Source: Sporomusa malonica (GTDB taxonomy: Bacteria; Bacillota; Negativicutes; Sporomusales; Sporomusaceae). From it: a stretch of DNA of 64,000 bases. The notes beneath the pieces are model-generated. The model searched no databases, was not told where the DNA came from, and was given only the letters and a program-made list of their open reading frames with translations. Positions 23,429 through 32,246 of this stretch are shown here, in pieces (the first letter of the stretch is position 1; each line of letters starts with the position of its first letter). The stretch lies in NCBI RefSeq assembly GCF_041428715.1, contig NZ_CP155572.1; one strand, 5' to 3'. The position numbers and the translations under genes were made by a program.

Positions 23429-26047
23429 TTAATTGATCTGCGATTTGATTATCTGTTCAGCCACCTGCAGCGCTTCACCAATTTTTTCCGGCTGCTTACC
23501 GCCCGCTTGGGCCATATCCGGCCTACCTCCACCGCCGCCACCGGCAATTTTGGCAGTTTCTTTGATAATGTTACCAGCATGCGCACCTTTAGAAACGCAG
23601 TCAGCTGTAGCCATTGCTACAAAATTTACTTTGTCTCCATTAACAGCACCAAGCACAATAACGCCTGACTGTAGGCGATCACGTACCATATCACCGGTTG
23701 CTCTCAGGTTCTCCATATCTGCTGCCGCTACTTGACCAATCACTACTTTAACACCGTTAAAATCTTTAACTCCTGTTAAAAGATCTTGTACCTCATTTTT
23801 AGCCAGTTTGCTGTTTAGCGTTCCTACTTCTTTTTCCAATTCGCGAACACGCCCGTTGAGCACATCAATTCGAGCCACGATTTCTTCCGGCCGAGTTTTC
23901 AGTGCTGCTGCAGCCTCTTTAATGAGCTCGTTCTGTGCCTTCAAGTATCCGTGAGCCCCATATCCCGTAACAGCCTCAATCCGGCGCATACCAGCCCCAA
24001 TGCCGGCTTCACTGATAATTTTAAACAAACCAATTTCGGCAGTTGAGCCAACATGGGTGCCGCCGCACAATTCTTTACTAAAGCCGTCTACTACAACTAC
24101 GCGTACCTGGTCGCCATATTTTTCGCCAAAGAGAGCCATTGCCCCCATACCTTTGGCTACATCCTGCGTTGTCTCGATAATGCCTACACAGGTATTATCT
24201 AATATAACGTCATTGACGATCTTTTCAACCTCAGAGAGTTGCTCATCAGTAACAGGTGCAAAATGGGTAAAGTCAAAACGCAGTCTACTGCTATCAACAG
24301 CAGAACCAGCCTGATTAACATGCTCGCCCAAAACTTGTTTCAAGGCAGCATGAAGTAAATGGGTAGCTGTATGATTGCGGGCAATATGGCGGCGCCTCGC
24401 GTAATCAACCGTAAGTTTTAGTGCTTCACCTGTCTTAAGCAACCCTTCACTTATTTGACCAATATGGTAAATAGTTCCATCAGGGAGCTTGCGGGTATTG
24501 GCCACTTCCAATTTACCAAGTGCACTAGCAATTACGCCAGTATCGCCCGCTTGTCCGCCACCTTCGGCGTGAAACGGCGTAACATCTAAAATAACGGCAA
24601 CTTCGTCCCCATCAAAGGCTTCTTCCACAATTTTACCGTCTTTTAATAGCAGAACCAGTTTGGCGTTTTCAGCATCCGGTTTATAGCTAAGAGCATCTGT
24701 CACCACACCTGATAAATCAGGCATAACAACCTTTTCTTCGCTGTCCTGCCGGGCAGCCCGAGCCCGTTCGCGCTGCTCAGCCATAGCTTGATCAAAGCCT
24801 TGCTTGTCGAGAGTCATGTTATGTTCACTTAAAATTTCTTCAGTGAGTTCCCATGGGAAGCCATATGTATCATAAAGTTTGAATGCTGTTGCGCCGTCAA
24901 GAACAGCCTGCCCTGTTTGAGTAAGATCTTGAACATGCTTACTTAACAGTTCAATCCCCTGTGCCAAGGTATTGTGGAAGCGTTCTTCTTCCAGTTGAAT
25001 AACTCTTTTAATATAAGATTTTTTGTCACTAATATCCGGATAAGCCTGTGCAAAAATATTGGCAACCACATCAACAATATCGGTAAGAAACGGCTTTTCA
25101 ACGCCCATAAGACGGCCATGACGAACAGCCCGGCGTAGAATTCTTCGTAACACATAGCCCCGTCCTTCATTAGACGGTAACACGCCATCGCCAATCATAA
25201 CAGTCATACTGCGGCCATGATCGGCGATTACTTTTAGCGATACATCCGTTTTGGCTGATTGTCCATATGAGACACCAGCAACGTTGGCGGTGTATTCGAT
25301 AATAGGATAAAGCAAGTCGGTTTCAAAGTTAGAACGTTTATGTTGCAAAACAGACGCAATCCGCTCAAGACCTGCACCTGTGTCAATATTTTTCTTGGCA
25401 AGCGGCGTATAATTCCCCGCTTCGTCCCGATCAAATTGTGTAAATACCAGATTCCAAATCTCCAGATACCGATCACAGTTGCAGCCAACTGCACAATCAG
25501 GTTTGCCGCAACCTCTTTCTTCGCCTAAATCAATGTGAATTTCCGAGCACGGACCACAAGGGCCAGGGCCAATTTCCCAGAAGTTCTCTTCCATTCTAAT
25601 AATACGATCAGCCGGTATTTTAATATCATTATGCCAAATCTCAAAAGCTTCATCATCGCCAGTATGTATAGTAATCCAGAGCTTATCCTTAGGCATTTCC
25701 AAATACTCAGTCAAAAACTCCCAGGCCCAAGTAATGGCCTCTTTTTTAAAATAGTCGCCAAAAGAGAAGTTACCCAGCATTTCAAAAAAAGTATGATGGC
25801 GTGCAGTTCGGCCAACGTTTTCAATATCACCGGTACGAACACATTTTTGACTTGTCGAGATACGAGGATGTGGCGGCTTCATTTTCCCCGTAAAAAAGGG
25901 TTTAAACGGAGCCATGCCGGCACCAACAAGGAGCAAGGTCGGATCGTTTTCAGGTATGAGTGAATAGCTAGACTGCACCAAATGGTCTTTGCTAGCAAAA
26001 AAATCCAGAAACAGCTTTCTGAGTTCGTTTCCGGCTAATTGTTTCAA
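23429..26047 (-). CDS. alaS: Alanyl-tRNA synthetase
   Basis: Charges tRNA-Ala. The 872 residues contain the class II core (FFDFF-like N-terminus, RTGDIENVGRTARHHTFFEMLGNFSFGDYF), the tRNA-recognition region, the editing domain with NHTATHLLHAAL and CGGTHV, and the C-terminal glycine-rich region GGGGGGRPDMAQAGG. The TTG at 26047 is preferred, with GGAG nine bases upstream. A TTG at 26062 would add five residues but includes that ribosome site. It has a strong promoter and no T-box leader. Confidence 0.97.
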   Translation of the reverse strand: MKQLAGNELRKLFLDFFASKDHLVQSSYSLIPENDPTLLLVGAGMAPFKPFFTGKMKPPHPRISTSQKCVRTGDIENVGRTARHHTFFEMLGNFSFGDYFKKEAITWAWEFLTEYLEMPKDKLWITIHTGDDEAFEIWHNDIKIPADRIIRMEENFWEIGPGPCGPCSEIHIDLGEERGCGKPDCAVGCNCDRYLEIWNLVFTQFDRDEAGNYTPLAKKNIDTGAGLERIASVLQHKRSNFETDLLYPIIEYTANVAGVSYGQSAKTDVSLKVIADHGRSMTVMIGDGVLPSNEGRGYVLRRILRRAVRHGRLMGVEKPFLTDIVDVVANIFAQAYPDISDKKSYIKRVIQLEEERFHNTLAQGIELLSKHVQDLTQTGQAVLDGATAFKLYDTYGFPWELTEEILSEHNMTLDKQGFDQAMAEQRERARAARQDSEEKVVMPDLSGVVTDALSYKPDAENAKLVLLLKDGKIVEEAFDGDEVAVILDVTPFHAEGGGQAGDTGVIASALGKLEVANTRKLPDGTIYHIGQISEGLLKTGEALKLTVDYARRRHIARNHTATHLLHAALKQVLGEHVNQAGSAVDSSRLRFDFTHFAPVTDEQLSEVEKIVNDVILDNTCVGIIETTQDVAKGMGAMALFGEKYGDQVRVVVVDGFSKELCGGTHVGSTAEIGLFKIISEAGIGAGMRRIEAVTGYGAHGYLKAQNELIKEAAAALKTRPEEIVARIDVLNGRVRELEKEVGTLNSKLAKNEVQDLLTGVKDFNGVKVVIGQVAAADMENLRATGDMVRDRLQSGVIVLGAVNGDKVNFVAMATADCVSKGAHAGNIIKETAKIAGGGGGGRPDMAQAGGKQPEKIGEALQVAEQIIKSQIN

Positions 26048-26090
26048 TTTAATCAGCTCCAATGTGCTAAATTTAATCCATTATTCTGGA

Positions 26091-26120
26091 ATTATACTAC
26101 GATTTAAGATTTAGTGTCAA
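26091..26120 (-). promoter_or_regulatory. Sigma-A promoter of alaS
   Basis: TTGACA (26115-26120) and TATAAT (26091-26096), both consensus, with an 18-base spacer. The leader is under 50 bases, too short for a T-box. Confidence 0.85.
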
Positions 26121-26142
26121 TCTTTGGCTTGTTTTTAAGAAA

Positions 26143-27168
26143 CTATAGTAACAATCTAAGACCATGCTTAAGCAGCACTTTCCCCACTGCAGCTGCCGGC
26201 ACAGCCAATAACATGCCAACCACGCCATATAATTCACCACCAGCAAATAGAAAAAAGATTACCGTAAGCGGATGCAGTCCTACACTTTCCCCCAGTATTT
26301 TAGGGCCGATGACACTGCCTTCCAATTGGTGAATCACAAAAAATAATAAACCTACCTTGAAAGCCAACATTGGTGACTCTAGAAGCGCCAGTGTTATGGC
26401 TGGAGTTGCACCAATAAACGCACCAAAATACGGAATAATATCAAGTAAGCCGGCAGCTATGCCAATAAGCAAAGCAAACGGAACATTAAATAAATATAAA
26501 CCAGAACTTACTAAAATGCCAACAATAATTGCCACTGTTATTTGGCCTCTGATTACCCCACTTAATACTTTGTCAATATCCTTAAGCGCTAAGGTATATT
26601 CATGCCGCCAACTACATGGAATCAAAAGCAAAAAAGCCTCTTTTATTTCTCGCCAATCGTGCAAAAGATAAAAAGCCAATATGGGAGTAATGGCAAACCC
26701 GATAAAATGGGTAATTAATCCCATAATACCATTGGCTAACTCACGAGCAAAAGATTGACCTTCTCTTTGCAGTGATAATACTGCATCGTCAATACCAATC
26801 CGCATCGAGTATGGTAATGCTGAGTTTTGATATTGACTTTGAACAAGGTAAAATAGCTCTTCGCCTTTATCCAGAATATGCGGCAGTTCCCCGGCAAAAT
26901 TCTCCAAGTCTCTGACAAAAACAGGTACGAGACGGGCTCCACCTAAAATAACTACAGTAAATAAAACTACATATAAAAGCGTAATCGCCAATCCTCTGGG
27001 CAACCCTTTCTTCTCAAGATAACATACTGCAGGATTGAGTAAATACGCGAGTACTAACGCAATAATAAACGGATATAAGCCACTACGAACAAGCCAAAGA
27101 AAATATACAGTTGCTGATAAAAACAAAAAAATGATAGCAAGGCGAACATGCTTTTTCGTTAACTGCAT
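26143..27168 (-). CDS. AI-2E family transporter (PerM-like), first copy
   Basis: Polytopic membrane protein of the AI-2E/UPF0118 family, some members of which export small molecules or exchange sodium and protons. The 341 residues have about seven to eight hydrophobic segments, with LVPVFVRDLENFAGELP in the first soluble part and IPYFGAFIGATPA and GSVIGPKILGESVGLHPLTV, the family signatures, near the end. The ATG at 27168 has AAGGAGG six bases upstream. A second member lies at 39937. The substrate is unknown. Confidence 0.88.
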   Translation of the reverse strand: MQLTKKHVRLAIIFLFLSATVYFLWLVRSGLYPFIIALVLAYLLNPAVCYLEKKGLPRGLAITLLYVVLFTVVILGGARLVPVFVRDLENFAGELPHILDKGEELFYLVQSQYQNSALPYSMRIGIDDAVLSLQREGQSFARELANGIMGLITHFIGFAITPILAFYLLHDWREIKEAFLLLIPCSWRHEYTLALKDIDKVLSGVIRGQITVAIIVGILVSSGLYLFNVPFALLIGIAAGLLDIIPYFGAFIGATPAITLALLESPMLAFKVGLLFFVIHQLEGSVIGPKILGESVGLHPLTVIFFLFAGGELYGVVGMLLAVPAAAVGKVLLKHGLRLLL

Positions 27169-27184
27169 AGGCTGCCTCCTTGTC

Positions 27185-27212
27185 AAAAAAAAAGGAGACC
27201 ATACAGGCCTCC
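27185..27212 (-). terminator. Terminator after the 66-aa protein gene
   Basis: Stem GGAGGCC-tgtat-GGTCTCC (one G-T pair) followed by nine T on the minus strand. It lies in front of the AI-2E gene, which therefore needs readthrough or its own promoter. Confidence 0.75.
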
Positions 27213-27225
27213 GTATTACCGGATA

Positions 27226-27426
27226 TTAATCCAGCTTTTTCATCAACCGCTTGCGCGCCCGGCGCGCTCCCTTCATCAAATCACGGGTGGTGTCGGCGAC
27301 CGTGTCAGCACTGTATTCAAACAGCGGCTTTTTCTGTGGTTTAGCCATGGGACCTATGATGGCGCCGAGTGCTGTTCCTACAAGTCCACCCCAAACCAAC
27401 CCTTGCCAAAACTTACTGCGCATCAT
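27226..27426 (-). CDS. Small YtxH-like membrane-associated protein
   Basis: A 66-residue protein with one glycine-rich hydrophobic segment (GLVWGGLVGTALGAIIGPM) followed by a strongly basic helix ending RRARKRLMKKLD. This resembles YtxH-type small proteins. AAGGGGTG precedes a double ATG. It lies one base after the zinc-ribbon gene at 27428. Function unknown. Confidence 0.7.
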   Translation of the reverse strand: MMRSKFWQGLVWGGLVGTALGAIIGPMAKPQKKPLFEYSADTVADTTRDLMKGARRARKRLMKKLD

Positions 27427-27427
27427 A

Positions 27428-27625
27428 TCACCCCTTTTGTACCTCTAAATTAACAGTACCTTGTATTAAATCGTCATATAGAGTCAATGTGCCGTCAGAC
27501 TCGACATTGAAAATCCTTATATCTTGATCCCGCACCGTGAACTCTACACAGCAATCCCAACAATAGTACTGGTCGGCACCCACCTTACCGATTCCCCGCT
27601 GCCCGCACACAGGACAAGTTGTCAT
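27428..27625 (-). CDS. Small zinc-ribbon protein
   Basis: A 65-residue protein with CPVCG at 4-8 and CWDCC at 22-26, a likely zinc ribbon, then a beta-rich tail (RIFNVESDGTLTLYDDL). GAGGTG lies before the ATG. I do not recognise a named family. It is encoded between the PRC-barrel gene and the YtxH-like gene with very short gaps, so the three are probably one operon. Confidence 0.72.
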   Translation of the reverse strand: MTTCPVCGQRGIGKVGADQYYCWDCCVEFTVRDQDIRIFNVESDGTLTLYDDLIQGTVNLEVQKG

Positions 27626-27637
27626 GAAACTTACACC

Positions 27638-28150
27638 TCACACCTCTTTAGATTCAGGTATAAGAAGGTTGGCCATAGTTTCTGGAACAATTAATTTATC
27701 CTGACCAACAACTTGTGCTTGCGGCAACGGCATAATTCTGCGGCCATATAGCAGATCAGTGATAAGGCCGTCAGAAATCTCATAAGCCTTTATCTCACCG
27801 GTAGAACCATCATAAAGCGCGTCAACCAATATGCCTAAACTTAGTCCGGTATCTGTATAAATTTGCTTGTCCAGCAAATCGCGCACATAATAACTGGTTC
27901 CCAGCGTTGCGATTGGTGTCAACTCCTGTACGGCATAACCGGCCCGAACCATTACAGCGTCTCTGCCTATTCTGAATAAATCTTCAAACACAATACCCTG
28001 GTCATTAGTGAACCAATTGGCACCGGCAAGGACAATTCCCCATACGGAAGCCTGTTCCAAATCAACTATTACTTCTTTTACCTCTCCAATCTGTGCGCCA
28101 GTCCCAGTAATCAGTACCGGCAAGCCAAATAATTCGCGTAATTTATGCAT
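27638..28150 (-). CDS. PRC-barrel domain protein
   Basis: A 170-residue protein with two PRC-barrel repeats: LRELFGLPVLITGTGAQIGEVKEVIVD in the N-half and LLDKQIYTDTGLSLGILVDALYD with GEIKAYEISDGLITDLLYG in the C-half. Such proteins bind partners through small beta barrels. The ATG at 28150 has GGAGG six bases upstream. It lies downstream of mnmA; no specific role can be given. Confidence 0.85.
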   Translation of the reverse strand: MHKLRELFGLPVLITGTGAQIGEVKEVIVDLEQASVWGIVLAGANWFTNDQGIVFEDLFRIGRDAVMVRAGYAVQELTPIATLGTSYYVRDLLDKQIYTDTGLSLGILVDALYDGSTGEIKAYEISDGLITDLLYGRRIMPLPQAQVVGQDKLIVPETMANLLIPESKEV

Positions 28151-28251
28151 ACTAGGCCTCCACAACAGATTGTAGTATTAGTATGACCAGAATCGAGGCT
28201 GTTTATATCATTGCCGCAGTGCAGGAAAATTTTATCCGTCTATTTACTTTA

Positions 28252-29337
28252 CTACTTTATTATAATGCCACCGCCAACAACAGTGTCACCGTGATAAAAA
28301 ACTACTGATTGTCCAGGCGTAATGGCCCGCTGCGGTACCTCGAATTTGACATTAACCTGCCCGTTGCCAAGTGGAATTACTGTTGCTTGAGCCGGCGGCG
28401 CGCTGTAACGAATTTTAGCCTCGACCGCAAGTGGTTCATCTAATTGATCAATAGTAATAAAATTAAGATCACCGGCAATGAGCTCAGAAGCAAAAACATC
28501 CTTGTCAGAACCAACAACGACCCGATTGCGTTCAGCATCAAGCGCCACTACATACAGGGGCTTACCGACTGCCAGCCCAAGACCTTTGCGCTGGCCGACA
28601 GTATATAACTGCACGCCTTGATGTTTGCCTAAAACCTTACCAGCAGTATCGACAATAAGACCTTGCTTCAGTGATTCAGGGATGCGCTCTTTTAAAAAGG
28701 CTTTATAGTCATCATTAGGCACAAAGCATATTTCTTGGCTGTCTGGTTTATCGGCAACTGATAAACCCAACTCCTTTGCCATCTTTCTGGTTTCAGTTTT
28801 TTCAAAACTGCCTAATGGCATTAAAAAATGGCGCAGAGTCTGCTGATTAAGATGGTATAACGCATACGACTGATCTTTGGCAGGATCAATCCCTTTGCGC
28901 AGAATGTAGCGTTGAAGCTCCTCGTTATACATAATCTGAGCATAGTGGCCTGTTGCCACATACTGAGCACCGAGAGCGAGCGCCTTGGACAGCAGCCCTT
29001 CAAACTTAACATATCGATTGCAGGCTATACAAGGGTTGGGTGTCCGGCCAGCCGAATACTCAGCCATAAAATAATCGACAACTGTTTCTTGAAACATATC
29101 CCGAAAATTAAGAACATAGTAGGGAATTCCCAGTTTGTTGGCAACTTGACGCGCATCATCGACAGCAGATAACGAACAGCACCCTCTACTGTCGGGATTA
29201 TCTTCATTCTGATCTTTTTCCCATATTTGCATTGTCGCGCCTATTACATCGTAGCCTTGATGAACAAGAAGGGCGGCAGTTAAAGAACTGTCCACCCCTC
29301 CGCTCATGGCTACAACCACGCGGGGTTTGTCAGCCAT
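28252..29337 (-). CDS. mnmA: tRNA-specific 2-thiouridylase MnmA
   Basis: Makes 2-thiouridine at tRNA position 34 of Lys, Glu and Gln tRNAs. The 361 residues have the PP-loop SGGVDSSLTAALL near 9-21, the catalytic cysteine in NPCIACNRYVKF and the second in QEICFVP. KDQSYALYHL and the C-terminal beta domain are intact. The gene follows iscS and iscU, which supply the sulfur, so the isc-mnmA cluster couples sulfur mobilisation to tRNA thiolation. Confidence 0.97.
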   Translation of the reverse strand: MADKPRVVVAMSGGVDSSLTAALLVHQGYDVIGATMQIWEKDQNEDNPDSRGCCSLSAVDDARQVANKLGIPYYVLNFRDMFQETVVDYFMAEYSAGRTPNPCIACNRYVKFEGLLSKALALGAQYVATGHYAQIMYNEELQRYILRKGIDPAKDQSYALYHLNQQTLRHFLMPLGSFEKTETRKMAKELGLSVADKPDSQEICFVPNDDYKAFLKERIPESLKQGLIVDTAGKVLGKHQGVQLYTVGQRKGLGLAVGKPLYVVALDAERNRVVVGSDKDVFASELIAGDLNFITIDQLDEPLAVEAKIRYSAPPAQATVIPLGNGQVNVKFEVPQRAITPGQSVVFYHGDTVVGGGIIIK

Positions 29338-29344
29338 TCATTAA

Positions 29345-29716
29345 TCACTTTCCTTTTTTAGCAATGTAATCTTTTATAGCCTCATGCAGCGCGTCAGCGG
29401 CCAAATTGGAACAGTGCATCTTGGCCGGAGGCAATCCCCCAAGCGCTTCGGCAACGGCCTGATTGGAAATCTCTAAGGCTTCATCAAGAGTTTTTCCTTT
29501 AACCATTTCAGTTACCATACTGCTAGTAGCAATCGCTGCACCACAGCCGAAGGTTTTGAATTTTACATCAGTGATGATATCATTTTCGACCTGTAAATAA
29601 ATCCGCATTATATCACCGCATTTGGCATTGCCTACCTCACCAACACCAGCAGCGTCTTTGATTTCGCCTACATTACGAGGATTAGTGAAATGATCCATAA
29701 CTTTATCAGTATACAT
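29345..29716 (-). CDS. iscU: Fe-S cluster scaffold IscU/NifU-like
   Basis: Scaffold protein on which Fe-S clusters are built. The 123 residues keep all three cysteines: GNAKCGDIMR, FGCGAAIATSS and KMHCSNLAADAL. The ATG at 29716 is chosen for its GAGGAGA upstream; a longer reading to 29803 overlaps the iscS end. It lies between iscS and mnmA. No hscA, hscB or ferredoxin gene is present. Confidence 0.95.
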   Translation of the reverse strand: MYTDKVMDHFTNPRNVGEIKDAAGVGEVGNAKCGDIMRIYLQVENDIITDVKFKTFGCGAAIATSSMVTEMVKGKTLDEALEISNQAVAEALGGLPPAKMHCSNLAADALHEAIKDYIAKKGK

Positions 29717-29741
29717 AGTATTCTCTCCTCTCAACAAATTA

Positions 29742-30953
29742 TTAGTGATGATGATGGCAACTGGAGCAAGGATTCGATGGTTTAAAGTCAGCTGCACTGC
29801 CATAAAGCGGTGACATGCTGCGGAGACGTTCGACTATTTCCGGCACTACATTAAGAAAGTAGTTTACCTCTTCCTCAGTGTTGCCGCGACCAAGGGAAAC
29901 CCTAAGTGATCCATGCGCCACTTCATGGGTTAACCCCATTGATAACAATACATGCGATGGGTCAAGCGAGCCTGAAGTGCAGGCAGAACCGCTTGATGCA
30001 GCAATCCCTTTAAGGTCTAGATTCAAAAGAAGAGATTCACCCTCAATATACATGAAGCTAAAATTAACATTACCAGGCATTCTTAGATCCGGATGACCGT
30101 TAAGTTTGATATGCGGCACTTTTTCAGTAATACCAGCAATAATCTTGTCACGTAATCCTTTAACATAAGCAACCTTTTTGTCCATATCCCGCATTGCCAC
30201 TTCAGCAGCCTTACCCAAGCCAACAATTCCGGGTACATTTTCTGTGCCTGCACGCATATTGCGCTCGTGACCGCCGCCATGCTGAATTTCTTCAACCCTG
30301 ACACCGCGCCGGATATAAAGTGCTCCCACGCCTTTACTGGCATAAAATTTATGGCCTGACATTGTGAGTAAGTCTATATTAAGTTCTTTAACATCAATAG
30401 GACAGTTGCCAGCAGCCTGGACAGCATCTGTGTGGAAATAAATACCCTTTTCTCTGGCCAGTTGTCCAATTTCTTTAATCGGCTGGATTGTTCCCACTTC
30501 ATTATTAGCAAACATAATACTAATAAGTATTGTTTTATCAGTAATCGCATTTTTCAAGTCTTCCATACGCACCATCGCATGTTCGTCAACCGGAAGATAA
30601 GTAATAGTGAAGCCCTGTTTTTCAAGATATTCGCAAGTATGTAGCACAGCATGGTGCTCAATAGCAGTAGTTATAATATGATTGCCTTTTTTACGATTGG
30701 CATAAGCAACCCCTTTTATTGCCAGATTGTCACCTTCGGTGCCGCCGCTGGTGAAGAATATTTCATTTGGAGTGGCGTTAATCAAAGCAGCCACTTTTTC
30801 CCGGGCTTCTTCAACAGCTTTACGAGTTTCTCGGCCAAACGCATGGACACTGGATGGATTACCGTATTTTTCGGTCATATATTCCATCATCAGTTCGGCA
30901 ACTTCTCGGTCAACCGGTGTTGTAGCCGAATGGTCAAAATAAATACGTTTCAT
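29742..30953 (-). CDS. iscS: Cysteine desulfurase IscS/NifS-type with CxxC-His tail
   Basis: PLP enzyme that takes sulfur from cysteine. The 403 residues contain YFDHSATTPVD, the PLP lysine in MSGHKFYASKGVG and the active cysteine in SSGSACTSGSLDPSHVL. The ATG at 30953 has AAGGAG nine bases upstream; longer readings overlap iscR. The extreme C-terminus ends CSSCHHHH, an unusual possible metal site beyond the usual fold. It is the second gene of the iscR operon. Confidence 0.95.
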   Translation of the reverse strand: MKRIYFDHSATTPVDREVAELMMEYMTEKYGNPSSVHAFGRETRKAVEEAREKVAALINATPNEIFFTSGGTEGDNLAIKGVAYANRKKGNHIITTAIEHHAVLHTCEYLEKQGFTITYLPVDEHAMVRMEDLKNAITDKTILISIMFANNEVGTIQPIKEIGQLAREKGIYFHTDAVQAAGNCPIDVKELNIDLLTMSGHKFYASKGVGALYIRRGVRVEEIQHGGGHERNMRAGTENVPGIVGLGKAAEVAMRDMDKKVAYVKGLRDKIIAGITEKVPHIKLNGHPDLRMPGNVNFSFMYIEGESLLLNLDLKGIAASSGSACTSGSLDPSHVLLSMGLTHEVAHGSLRVSLGRGNTEEEVNYFLNVVPEIVERLRSMSPLYGSAADFKPSNPCSSCHHHH

Positions 30954-30954
30954 G

Positions 30955-31392
30955 CTACTCATCTCCTTGTCTCTTTTCTTCATTGCATAAATCAGCAAGA
31001 GTAATTGAATCTAACACAGACGTAATGCTATCTCTTACCTTAGCCCAAACGCCGCGGGTCACACAAATATTAACCCGTGCACAGAAAGTTCTGCTTGCAT
31101 CCTCATCAGAAAGCAGACAGTCAACCGGGGCAATCGGACCTTCCATAATCCGGATAATATCGCCAACCGAGATTTGCGCCGGTTCTTTAGTCAATGCATA
31201 ACCGCCTTGGGCACCTCGCACGCTTTTTACGTAACCAGCCTTCCTTAGTGTACCCATTAACTGTTCAAGATAGTGTTCTGATATTCCCTGGCGCTGAGCC
31301 ACGCTTTTAAGTGAAATGGCACCTTGTCCATAATGTAATGCCAAATCATACATAGCTGCCACGCCATAACGCCCTTTCGTTGACAGTTTCAC
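30955..31392 (-). CDS. iscR: Rrf2 family regulator, IscR-like
   Basis: Winged-helix regulator that senses Fe-S status. The 145 residues start KLSTKGRYGVAAMYDLALHYG, with recognition region ISEHYLEQLMGTLRKAGYVKSVRGAQGGY. Three cysteines for the 2Fe-2S cluster lie in PVDCLLS, TFCARVN and ICVTRG. The start is GTG 31392 with GGAG eight bases upstream. It leads iscR-iscS-iscU-mnmA and has a strong promoter with an operator-like repeat, so it is probably autoregulated. Confidence 0.92.
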   Translation of the reverse strand: MKLSTKGRYGVAAMYDLALHYGQGAISLKSVAQRQGISEHYLEQLMGTLRKAGYVKSVRGAQGGYALTKEPAQISVGDIIRIMEGPIAPVDCLLSDEDASRTFCARVNICVTRGVWAKVRDSITSVLDSITLADLCNEEKRQGDE

Positions 31393-31405
31393 TGCAACAT
31401 CTCCC

Positions 31406-31423
31406 ACTCCGGCTTTTCCGAGT
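31406..31423 (-). promoter_or_regulatory. Candidate IscR operator
   Basis: The imperfect inverted repeat ACTCGGAAAAGCCGGAGT lies in the iscR leader, between the promoter and the ribosome site. A palindrome at this place fits autoregulation, but the match to a known IscR box is loose. Confidence 0.35.
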
Positions 31424-31448
31424 ATTATGATAGGTTTTCTTGCTTTAA

Positions 31449-31477
31449 ATATTACCAAAATTATGGACAATTGTCAA
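31449..31477 (-). promoter_or_regulatory. Sigma-A promoter of iscR-iscS-iscU-mnmA
   Basis: TTGACA (31472-31477) and TAATAT (31449-31454) with a 17-base spacer. Divergent from the acetate transporter promoter at 31514. Confidence 0.82.
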
Positions 31478-31513
31478 AGGCGATTTGCCAGTAATTATTT
31501 GTAATTTATTTGA

Positions 31514-31542
31514 TTGACACTATATGGCAGACTATGTTATTT
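31514..31542 (+). promoter_or_regulatory. Probable promoter of the acetate-uptake-type gene
   Basis: Consensus -35 TTGACA (31514-31519), and a weak -10 TTATTT at 31537-31542 with a 17-base spacer. The weak -10 suggests activator dependence; this is inference. Confidence 0.5.
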
Positions 31543-31574
31543 TTTAAACATACTAAATATTTAGGAGGTTTTGC

Positions 31575-32192
31575 ATGAGTATTAATACCAATAACACACA
31601 AACAGTAAAAATCGTGACTGCCGATCCGGGCGGACTGGGTCTATTTGGCTTGGCAATGGTTACTTTAGTAGCTTCCTCACAGAAACTCGGCTGGACTACA
31701 GGATTTTCTTTTGTCATTCCCTGGGCTATCTTTCTCGGCGCTATTGCCCAAGTGATTGCGAGCTTTAATGACTTTAAACACAACAACACATTTGGTGCAA
31801 CAGCATTTGGCGCTTACGGACTGTTCTGGTTATCAGTAGCTGCCTGCTGGCTCATTAAAATGGGCGCTTTCGGCCCAGAATTAGCTGCTAATGTTGATGG
31901 TAAACAGCTTGGGGTTGCATTTATCGGCTATCTTATTTTTTCTGTGTATATGACTATTGGTTCAATGGAAACTAACAAGGTGCTTTTTATTATTTTCTTC
32001 CTTATTGACTTACTATTCATCGGTCTTGCCGCAGATGCTTTAGGTTGGGGTCACGGTTGGCACACAATGGCAGCTTGGTCTGAACTCTTGATTGCATTAG
32101 TCGGTTTTTATGGCGCTGCCGCTTCCACCCTTAACACCCATTTTGGCAAGCAGTTTCTTCCCACAGGCAAACCTTTTGGTATCTTTAAGTAA
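31575..32192 (+). CDS. Acetate uptake transporter family (GPR1/FUN34/YaaH), plus-strand copy
   Basis: A 205-residue protein with six hydrophobic segments of the SatP/YaaH family, which move acetate and succinate with protons. The family N-terminal motif appears as ADPGGLGLFGLAMVTLVASSQ, slightly different from NPAPLGL. AGGAGG lies before the ATG. It is divergent from iscR and is the only plus-strand gene before 62904. A paralogue lies at 33722. The substrate is not proven by sequence. Confidence 0.9.
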   Translation: MSINTNNTQTVKIVTADPGGLGLFGLAMVTLVASSQKLGWTTGFSFVIPWAIFLGAIAQVIASFNDFKHNNTFGATAFGAYGLFWLSVAACWLIKMGAFGPELAANVDGKQLGVAFIGYLIFSVYMTIGSMETNKVLFIIFFLIDLLFIGLAADALGWGHGWHTMAAWSELLIALVGFYGAAASTLNTHFGKQFLPTGKPFGIFK

Positions 32193-32205
32193 CTAGTATT
32201 TAAAT

Positions 32206-32246
32206 AAGCTAAGCCCCCGCTTCCAGCGGGGGCTTAGCTTATTTTT
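32206..32246 (+). terminator. Strong terminator between the acetate transporter gene and rarA
   Basis: Perfect 15-pair stem (32206-32220 with 32226-32240) with loop ttcca, followed by ATTTTTT on plus. The T-tract on minus is weaker. The rarA stop codon lies at its edge, so it probably serves both convergent genes. Confidence 0.92.

Noticed and set aside
25535..25963. 142-codon plus-strand frame inside alaS
   Set aside because: Reverse-frame shadow of alaS; no family resemblance or ribosome site.
26048..26142. T-box riboswitch upstream of alaS
   Set aside because: Fewer than 50 bases separate the promoter from the start, and no T-box core sequence is present.
29742..29760. His-tag-like HHHH end as cloning artefact
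   Set aside because: Only four His, preceded by a natural CxxC, in a native operon with no vector sequence.
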